Shown here: positions 32,725 to 37,940 of the stretch, piece after piece
Layout of the letters: the number at the start of each line of letters is the position of its first letter
How positions within the stretch are numbered: position 1 is the first letter of the stretch
Assembly (NCBI RefSeq): GCF_900143525.1
Contig: NZ_FREZ01000022.1
Location: 1 to 37,940 of the forward strand
DNA from: Ruegeria sp. Alg231-54
GTDB lineage: Bacteria > Pseudomonadota > Alphaproteobacteria > Rhodobacterales > Rhodobacteraceae
Length of the DNA stretch: 37,940 bases
Direction of reading: 5' to 3'
Program-made: the position numbers and the translations under genes
The notes under the pieces: model-generated
The model's database searches: none
Seen by the model: the letters and a program-made list of their open reading frames with translations, nothing else
What the model was told of the DNA's origin: nothing

Positions 32725-33614
32725 GCTGCGGCCACCTTTGACTTGGCGTCTTTCTCGTCGATGATCGGGTTGGAGCAAATGCCGATACCTTCAATCTCGA
32801 TCTCCACGGTTTCACCCGGCTTCAGCCAACGTGGATTGGGCTTTTTGGCGTGACCGACACCCGGTGGTGTGCCCAACGCAATCAGGTCTCCGGGCTCCAG
32901 AGTGGTGTATTCCGAAATCGTCGCAATGACCTGACGAACGCCCCAGATCATGTTGGCCGTGTTCGAGCTTTGTAGGATTTCATCGCCCACGCGGCTTTCG
33001 ATCTTCAGACCGGAAGCCCCTTCGGGCAGTTCGTCCGGCGTTACGGTGAAAGGACCGATCGCGCCCGTATCATCGAAGTTTTTGCCCGGCGTCCATTGAA
33101 CGGTTTTGCGCTGATAGTCCCGCAGCGACCCGTCGTTGAACACGGTGTAGCCAAAGACATAATCCAGTGCGTCCTCTTCCGAGATATGCCGACCTCTTTT
33201 TCCAACGATCAGCATAAGCTCGGCTTCGTAGTCTAGCTTCTCAGAACAGGTAGGCCGCACCATGGGCTGCCCCGCCGCCATGATCGAGTTCTTCCCGCGC
33301 ATGAACAGCGTCGGATACTCCGGGATATCATACCCGCCTTCCTTGATGTGGTCGGTGTAGTTCAATCCCATGCAAATGATCGTTCCGGGAGCGGCAACGG
33401 GCAATGCCGGAGTGATGGAAGACACGGGCACACTGTCTGCCGCGTCAATTTTGCTGGCAAGTGAGTCGGCCAGCTCAGGCTTGGCTATCAAACCCATCAA
33501 ATCCGAACCGACGACAGGGTCCAAAGCCGTTAAATTCACTGCGTTTTCGCCGTTTACAGCAAAAACCGCTGTGCCTTCCGAGGTTTCTCCCACCAGGTAT
33601 TTCATTTTCACCAT
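32721..33614 (-). CDS. Fumarylacetoacetate hydrolase family protein
   Basis: A 297-aa cytosolic enzyme of the FAH superfamily (hydrolases, hydratases and decarboxylases of 2-keto or beta-diketo acids). The core begins near IICMGLNYTDHIKE; metal ligands are Glu130 and Glu132 (DYEAEL) and an Asp in the FGYTVFNDGS block; TPPGVG is the C-terminal family motif. Close family members act on acylpyruvates, 2-oxohept-3-ene-dioate or ureidoglycolate. It is the first gene of the module B run, behind the divergent promoter. The start could also be the ATG at 33605. Confidence 0.88.
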   Translation of the reverse strand: MVKMKYLVGETSEGTAVFAVNGENAVNLTALDPVVGSDLMGLIAKPELADSLASKIDAADSVPVSSITPALPVAAPGTIICMGLNYTDHIKEGGYDIPEYPTLFMRGKNSIMAAGQPMVRPTCSEKLDYEAELMLIVGKRGRHISEEDALDYVFGYTVFNDGSLRDYQRKTVQWTPGKNFDDTGAIGPFTVTPDELPEGASGLKIESRVGDEILQSSNTANMIWGVRQVIATISEYTTLEPGDLIALGTPPGVGHAKKPNPRWLKPGETVEIEIEGIGICSNPIIDEKDAKSKVAAA

Positions 33615-33646
33615 CCATGTCAGTTCGCTTGATTTTTGCCGACTAT

Positions 33647-33662
33647 TTTGCCATATGTCAAA
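33647..33662. promoter_or_regulatory. 16-bp palindrome in the divergent promoter of modules B and C
   Basis: TTTGCCATATGTCAAA is an inverted repeat with one mismatched pair around CATATG. On the minus strand its right arm contains a consensus TTGACA (-35 candidate for the FAH operon, 33656-33661). On the plus strand its centre coincides with a possible -10 CATATG, 17 bp after TTGATT (33629-33634). This fits an operator, most likely for the GntR regulator encoded nearby. A perfect 12-bp palindrome AATATCGATATT follows at 33664-33675. Confidence 0.5.
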
Positions 33663-33689
33663 TAATATCGATATTTTTGGAGATCCGCG

Positions 33690-34076
33690 ATGGTTGCTTG
33701 GGCAGATTATAAATCAGAAGCGAAAAGCCGTGGCGCGCTGGCACTGGAGCTTTATGTTGCACTCAGCACCCCGACCAAAGCGCCAGAAGACGTAAAAGCA
33801 TCCCTTCCGGATCACTTGGCGTATCAGGCGGATCTTGAACGCGCGGGAAAGTTGGCTTTTGCTGGGCCGATGTCGGATGAGACCGGTGAGCATATGCAAG
33901 GGGTTGGCCTGATCATCTATCGCGCTGACAGTCTTGAAGCCGCGCGGAAGTTGGCCGAGGGCGACCCCATGCACAAAAGCGGGGCGCGCAGCTTTGTACT
34001 TCGGCGCTGGATGATAAACGAGGGATCGCTGAACCTTTCAGTTGGTCTATCGACTGGCACGAGCGCCCTCAGTTAA
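33690..34076 (+). CDS. YciI-family protein
   Basis: A 128-aa small protein of the YciI-like dimeric alpha/beta-barrel family. AYQADLERAGKLAFAGPMSDETGEHMQGVGLIIYRADS and AEGDPMHKSG match the family (quoted in segments), with the conserved His and Asp around the central cleft. Some relatives with this fold act as muconolactone isomerases or dehydrochlorinases, so a catabolic isomerase role is conceivable near an intradiol dioxygenase. It opens the plus-strand unit, with a TTGGAGA ribosome site, 42 bp before the gntR-type gene. Confidence 0.78.
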   Translation: MVAWADYKSEAKSRGALALELYVALSTPTKAPEDVKASLPDHLAYQADLERAGKLAFAGPMSDETGEHMQGVGLIIYRADSLEAARKLAEGDPMHKSGARSFVLRRWMINEGSLNLSVGLSTGTSALS

Positions 34077-34118
34077 GAGCACTCAAGAGTTTTTGCCGCC
34101 AAAAAGGAACAGTCAGAT

Positions 34119-34784
34119 ATGGACGCCATGCTTGATACCGAGGGCAAAGAGACATCAGCCACTCATGGCGCGTATCGAAGGCTGCGCGAAATGATCCTGA
34201 CCGGCGAATTGCCACCCGGACAAAAACTTAAGATCGAGCAACTCCGCAGCCTTCTGAACACTGGCGCAAGTCCAGTTCGCGAGGCTCTTAGCCTTTTGAC
34301 CTCAGACATGTTGGTCGAACGGATGGACCAGCGCGGGTTTAGGGCTGCGCCAGTGAGCAAGTGTAACTTCGAGGAAATTCTTCTGTTGCGATGCAACCTC
34401 GAGGAAACCGCGTTGCGTGCCTCCATCGCCAACGCGGATGCGGCCTGGGAGGATCGACTTGTTTTGCGTCACCACCATATGAAAAAGGCCAGCCAAAATG
34501 GGGCACACGACTTTGAAGACGCTCACAAAGCGTTTCACATGGCGTTGTTGGACAATTCGAAACTGCCATTGCTACTGCGATATTGCTCGCAGCTTTACGA
34601 CCTGAACATTCGCTACCGCTATCTGGCGGCGGGCGGTTCGAGCTATAAAAAGCGGGACATCGCCGCCGAACATCATCACATTCTGGACGCCGCACTAGAT
34701 CATGACGCAGACAGCGCGACCAAGCACTTGATCGATCACTACCGTCGAACGGGTGAGTACCTGAGCAGCCAGATGGATACCTGA
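34119..34784 (+). CDS. GntR-family regulator with FCD domain
   Basis: A 221-aa regulator. The winged helix (about residues 15-85) has AYRRLREMILTGELPPGQKL and GASPVREALSLLTSDMLVE; the C-terminal FCD domain (about 90-215) has metal-binding His/Asp candidates in EDAHKAFHMALL and AEHHHILDA. It ends 1 bp before the malonyl-CoA decarboxylase gene, the arrangement of MatR regulators of malonate genes in rhizobia. A plausible effector is malonate or malonyl-CoA, by analogy only. Confidence 0.9.
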   Translation: MDAMLDTEGKETSATHGAYRRLREMILTGELPPGQKLKIEQLRSLLNTGASPVREALSLLTSDMLVERMDQRGFRAAPVSKCNFEEILLLRCNLEETALRASIANADAAWEDRLVLRHHHMKKASQNGAHDFEDAHKAFHMALLDNSKLPLLLRYCSQLYDLNIRYRYLAAGGSSYKKRDIAAEHHHILDAALDHDADSATKHLIDHYRRTGEYLSSQMDT

Positions 34785-34785
34785 A

Positions 34786-36084
34786 ATGCAACGGAATTGG
34801 TTTCTGGGCGATCTATTAAACCAATTGCTGGACCGTCCTGACAAAAGGCGTGGCAAGGATGACAAACGATCCATTGCTGAACTTTGCGAGGCGCTTTTGT
34901 CCACAGAAGGTGAGGTATCGGGCTTCACGCTCGCGTCCACCATACTTGACCGCTACCAGACCCTGGATGACGCGGGAAAACTGGACTTTTTTGTCTACTT
35001 GAATGACCAGCTTGAGTTAGACGCAGAAAAACTCGCTGACACGGCGCGCCTCTATGCCAATGATCGAAGTGTCGATCTGTATCAAAAGCTTAGTGAATCC
35101 GCAGAACCCAGGCGGCAAGAGTTATTGCGTCGGCTGAACCAGCCGTCTGGTGCGACGCAAGAACTTGTGGCTATGCGCGTTGATCTACTGCGATTTCTCA
35201 AATCTGATGCCGAACTCAAGCGAACCGATATTGATTTTGTCCATTTGTTGAGAAGCTGGTTCAATCGAGGCTTTCTTGTTCTCAAGCAAATCAGCTGGGA
35301 TACGCCTGCCCGCGTTCTGGACAAGATCGTCGCATATGAGGCGGTTCACCAGATCAACGATCTGGACGACTTGAGGCGCAGGCTCTACCCACCTGACCGT
35401 CGTTGTTTTGCGTTCTTCCACCCTTCAATGCCCGATGAGCCGCTGATATTTGTCGAGGTGGCCCTTACAACTGAAATCCCGGGCGCGATCGATACGCTTT
35501 TGTCTGAAGCTCGAGAACCGATTGAAGCCGAGCATGCAAAAGTCGCGGCGTTCTACTCCATTTCAAACTGCCAAAAGGGTTTAGCAGGAATCAGTTTTGG
35601 GAACCTGTTGATCAAACAGGTTGTGACCGAACTTTCGCGAGAGCTTAGAGGTCTCGACACCTTTGTGACCTTATCGCCTATACCAGGGCTTAGCCGTTGG
35701 CTGGCCGGCGAAACAGAACATCCAGAGCACGGCCATACCGCCCAGGCCGTACTGGCAGCGACGGCCTCAGCGCAAGACGTGCGCGCGATGGCCGCCCGGT
35801 ATTTGTTGCTTGCGAAGCGCGAAGACGGGATGCCGTTAGATCCCGTGGCCCGCTTTCATCTGGGCAATGGTGCTGAACTTCATGAGCTGCACGCTGACGC
35901 AGATCAGTCGCCAAATGGGCGCGCCCAGTCCGGAGGCGCGATGGTCAACTACCTTTACGATTTGAACAAAACAGAACGTCACCACGAAGAATTCGCGACA
36001 CGTGCTACGATCCAAGCCTCGCGTTCAGTTCGTGCGGCTTCAACTGCGGCGCTTGCGATCAAACCAAGGGAAAATACAGCGTGA
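34786..36084 (+). CDS. matA: Malonyl-CoA decarboxylase
   Basis: A 432-aa enzyme converting malonyl-CoA to acetyl-CoA and CO2. The N-terminal helical domain (to about 110) is followed by a GNAT-like catalytic domain. Family blocks are LLRSWFNRGFLVLKQISWDTPA, CFAFFHPSMPDEPLIFVEVAL, YSISNCQKGLAGISFGNLLIK and ARFHLGNGAELHELH (quoted in segments), the last two holding the catalytic Ser and His known from the family. It sits 1 bp after the regulator gene and overlaps malonyl-CoA synthetase by 4 bp. Confidence 0.93.
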   Translation: MQRNWFLGDLLNQLLDRPDKRRGKDDKRSIAELCEALLSTEGEVSGFTLASTILDRYQTLDDAGKLDFFVYLNDQLELDAEKLADTARLYANDRSVDLYQKLSESAEPRRQELLRRLNQPSGATQELVAMRVDLLRFLKSDAELKRTDIDFVHLLRSWFNRGFLVLKQISWDTPARVLDKIVAYEAVHQINDLDDLRRRLYPPDRRCFAFFHPSMPDEPLIFVEVALTTEIPGAIDTLLSEAREPIEAEHAKVAAFYSISNCQKGLAGISFGNLLIKQVVTELSRELRGLDTFVTLSPIPGLSRWLAGETEHPEHGHTAQAVLAATASAQDVRAMAARYLLLAKREDGMPLDPVARFHLGNGAELHELHADADQSPNGRAQSGGAMVNYLYDLNKTERHHEEFATRATIQASRSVRAASTAALAIKPRENTA

Positions 36085-37604
36085 CCAATACCCTCTACGA
36101 CAGCTTGTTTGCCCGCCACGAGGGCAACAAAGCTCCATTCCTGCAACTCGATGATGGCAAGGTGGTTTCCTATGACGCATTTCTGAAGCGCGCCGCACAG
36201 ATCGCGCATGTTTTGCAGAACAGCGGAGTTTCTCCTGGGGATCGCATCGTAGTGCAGGCCCCCAAGCTGGCTGATACGATTGCGCTCTATGCTGCTTCGG
36301 TTCAGGCAGGTGCTGTCTACCTGCCACTTAACACTGCCTACACCATGGCAGAGTTGGACTACTTCATCTCTGATGCTCAACCGGAGATGATCATTTGCGA
36401 CAGCGACGATGAAGCTGAAATCAAAAAAATGGCAGCCCAATCGGGCGCAAAGCTGCTGACCCTCGGCGGCGATAGTCCAAGCCTAAGCGTAGAGGCTGAC
36501 GCACAACCCTGCGTATTCGAAACCGTGGATCGCGCACCGGACGACCTTGCGGCTTTGCTATATACATCAGGCACTACGGGCCGTTCGAAGGGTGCAATGC
36601 TAAGTCAGCGAAACCTGCTGTCCAATGCCCAAGCTCTTGTGGATTTGTGGGCTATCACCAGCGCCGATCGCCTGTTTCATGCGCTGCCAGTCTTTCACAC
36701 ACATGGGCTTTTCGTGGCGATGAATACATCATTGCTCGCAGGTGCCAAAGTTCGGCTTATGGAAAAGTTCGACATTGGTATGATCTTGGAAGAGTTGCCC
36801 CACTCGACCCTTCTGATGGGTGTCCCCACTTTCTACACCAGATTGCTGGCGGATGACGGTTTCACCAAAGAAATTACAAAGAACATGCGTCTATTCATTT
36901 CCGGTTCAGCCCCATTGCTGGCCGAAACCCATTTGGCGTTCGAAACGCGCACGGGCCACCGCATACTTGAACGCTATGGCATGACCGAGACGAACATGAA
37001 CACCTCAAACCCATATAAAGGCGAACGCCGCGCAGGAACTGTCGGCATGGCGCTACCTGGCACCGAGGTCATCGTCACCAATCCTGAATCTGGAGAACCG
37101 CTGCCCCGGGGCGAGGTTGGAATGATCGAAGTACGAGGGCCCAATGTGTTCAAAGGCTATTGGCAGATGCCCGAGAAAACCGCCGAAGAGCTACGGGAAA
37201 ACGGGTTCTTCATCACCGGCGATCTGGGCCAGTACAGCCAGGATGGCTATCTGTCGATTGTAGGACGGTCAAAAGACCTGATCATCACAGGTGGTTACAA
37301 CGTCTATCCCAAAGAAATTGAAGACGTCCTGAACGACATTGATGGTATCTTGGAATCGGCAGTTTTTGGCATTCCCGACACCGAATTTGGCGAAGCTATC
37401 ATTGCCACTCTGGTTGCTGAGCCCAGCTCGCAACTTGACATGGAACAGATCGCGGGGACCATCAAAGGCAAGCTGTCGCGATTCAAACATCCGCGTCGCT
37501 ACGAACTTGTCCCGCACCTGCCGCGCAATACAATGGGAAAGGTTCAAAAGAACGTGCTGCGCGAACAGTACGCGCAAAAAGAATTGCCAATGGGTGTGTC
37601 CTAG
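36081..37604 (+). CDS. matB: Malonyl-CoA synthetase (MatB-type AMP-forming acyl-CoA synthetase)
   Basis: A 507-aa ANL-superfamily ligase that activates malonate to malonyl-CoA with ATP. Motifs: P-loop LLYTSGTTGRSKGAML, ERYGMTETNM, the hinge region VGRSKDLIITGGYNVYPKE, and the catalytic Lys in PRNTMGKVQKN. FHALPVFHTHGLFVAMN is typical of MatB. The GTG start overlaps the decarboxylase stop (GTGA), so the pair is coupled: malonate becomes malonyl-CoA and then acetyl-CoA. Confidence 0.93.
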   Translation: MTNTLYDSLFARHEGNKAPFLQLDDGKVVSYDAFLKRAAQIAHVLQNSGVSPGDRIVVQAPKLADTIALYAASVQAGAVYLPLNTAYTMAELDYFISDAQPEMIICDSDDEAEIKKMAAQSGAKLLTLGGDSPSLSVEADAQPCVFETVDRAPDDLAALLYTSGTTGRSKGAMLSQRNLLSNAQALVDLWAITSADRLFHALPVFHTHGLFVAMNTSLLAGAKVRLMEKFDIGMILEELPHSTLLMGVPTFYTRLLADDGFTKEITKNMRLFISGSAPLLAETHLAFETRTGHRILERYGMTETNMNTSNPYKGERRAGTVGMALPGTEVIVTNPESGEPLPRGEVGMIEVRGPNVFKGYWQMPEKTAEELRENGFFITGDLGQYSQDGYLSIVGRSKDLIITGGYNVYPKEIEDVLNDIDGILESAVFGIPDTEFGEAIIATLVAEPSSQLDMEQIAGTIKGKLSRFKHPRRYELVPHLPRNTMGKVQKNVLREQYAQKELPMGVS

Positions 37605-37669
37605 CAGCCCGCTGAAAAACTCAGACCAACCACGACCCTTTGATCTGCCGACTCATTAGGAGATTCACC

Positions 37670-37940
37670 ATGACTCGCATGACGGCAAAGGACTTCGACC
37701 AGGAACTTCTGGACCTGTACGACTTTTACGCGCACGGCAAAATCACCAAGCGCCAGTTCCTGGACCGCGCCGGTAAGTTCGCGGTTGGTGGTTTGTCAGC
37801 GGTCGCATTGCTGAGCATGCTTAGCCCGAATTATGCTTTGGCCGAGCAGGTTTCATTCAACGATCCCGATATCCATGCAGACTACATCACCTATCCCTCA
37901 CCAAATGGAACTGGCGATGTAAGGGGGTACCTTGTCAGAC
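37670..37940 (+). CDS. Dienelactone hydrolase family protein, exported (5' part, cut by window edge)
   Basis: The first 90 codons of a longer gene. The N-terminus MTRMTAKDFDQELLDLYDFY and KITKRQFLDRAGKFAVGG, then SALLSM-type hydrophobic residues ending in ALAEQ, form the leader found in YghX-like dienelactone hydrolase family proteins. The KRQFLDRAG stretch is like a Tat-type region without a strict twin arginine. The catalytic Cys/Ser-Asp-His part lies outside the window. An AGGAG ribosome site precedes the ATG. It follows matB by 65 bp, probably in the same unit. Confidence 0.75.
   Translation, partial: MTRMTAKDFDQELLDLYDFYAHGKITKRQFLDRAGKFAVGGLSAVALLSMLSPNYALAEQVSFNDPDIHADYITYPSPNGTGDVRGYLVR

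Noticed and set aside
15161..37940. Search for a direct repeat of the tRNA-Val 3' end (attR) within the window
   Set aside because: By eye I found no second copy of the T-arm/acceptor segment; the far end of any island must lie outside or has been lost.
27718..37940. A complete beta-ketoadipate or hydroxyquinol pathway
   Set aside because: No muconate cycloisomerase, maleylacetate reductase or CoA-transferase/thiolase genes are present; only the dioxygenase and a partial dienelactone-hydrolase-family gene fit.

Overview
The window looks like a chromosomal segment of a marine-type alphaproteobacterium of the Rhodobacterales (Roseobacter group). The evidence is a moderately high GC content, an alphaproteobacterial rRNA boxA and TTGC-type -35 elements. 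Gene content agrees: ClpS, an O2-dependent HemF, a D,D-carboxypeptidase fused to a SPOR domain, Hint-domain proteins, and TRAP and LIV transporters with many small-molecule catabolic enzymes. I cannot name the species.

Positions 1-15160 read as mostly backbone. The left edge is the leader and promoter of an rRNA operon whose 16S gene lies just off the window, on the minus strand. Next come pxpB-pxpC-pxpA (5-oxoprolinase), an HPPD-like VOC protein, a periplasmic D,D-carboxypeptidase, a HAD phosphatase divergent from clpS, an RsmC-like methyltransferase, a degenerate SDR, hemF, a small secreted protein, a HlyC-type acyltransferase coupled to a VCBS/Hint protein, the molybdate transporter modABC, and tRNA-Val(UAC).

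A broken tyrosine-type integrase (15291-15611) sits directly downstream of the tRNA. This suggests an old integration site, with the accessory catabolic block lying to its right.

Module A (24248 down to 15641, minus strand) looks like one 10-gene operon: cyclase-family hydrolase, cupin, SDR, 3-hydroxyacyl-CoA-dehydrogenase-family enzyme, LIV-type ABC transporter (binding protein, G, F, H, M) and a beta-keto acid cleavage enzyme (BKACE). A divergent IclR regulator with two similar palindromic sites in the shared promoter faces it. The set reads as uptake, ring or amide opening, oxidation to a beta-keto acid, and CoA-dependent cleavage of an unidentified compound.

Module B (33614 down to 25396, minus strand) is a tightly packed run of ten genes: FAH-family hydrolase, RutE-like nitroreductase, OsmC, TRAP transporter P-Q-M, intradiol dioxygenase, exported amidohydrolase, exported YtkA-like protein and a di-heme MauG/cytochrome c peroxidase-like protein. 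The last four overlap or nearly overlap.

Module C (33690 onward, plus strand) holds a YciI-like protein, a GntR/FCD regulator, malonyl-CoA decarboxylase, malonyl-CoA synthetase, and the start of an exported dienelactone-hydrolase-family protein cut by the window edge. It would turn malonate into acetyl-CoA. Modules B and C share a divergent promoter with a near-perfect 16-bp palindrome, so they may be controlled together.
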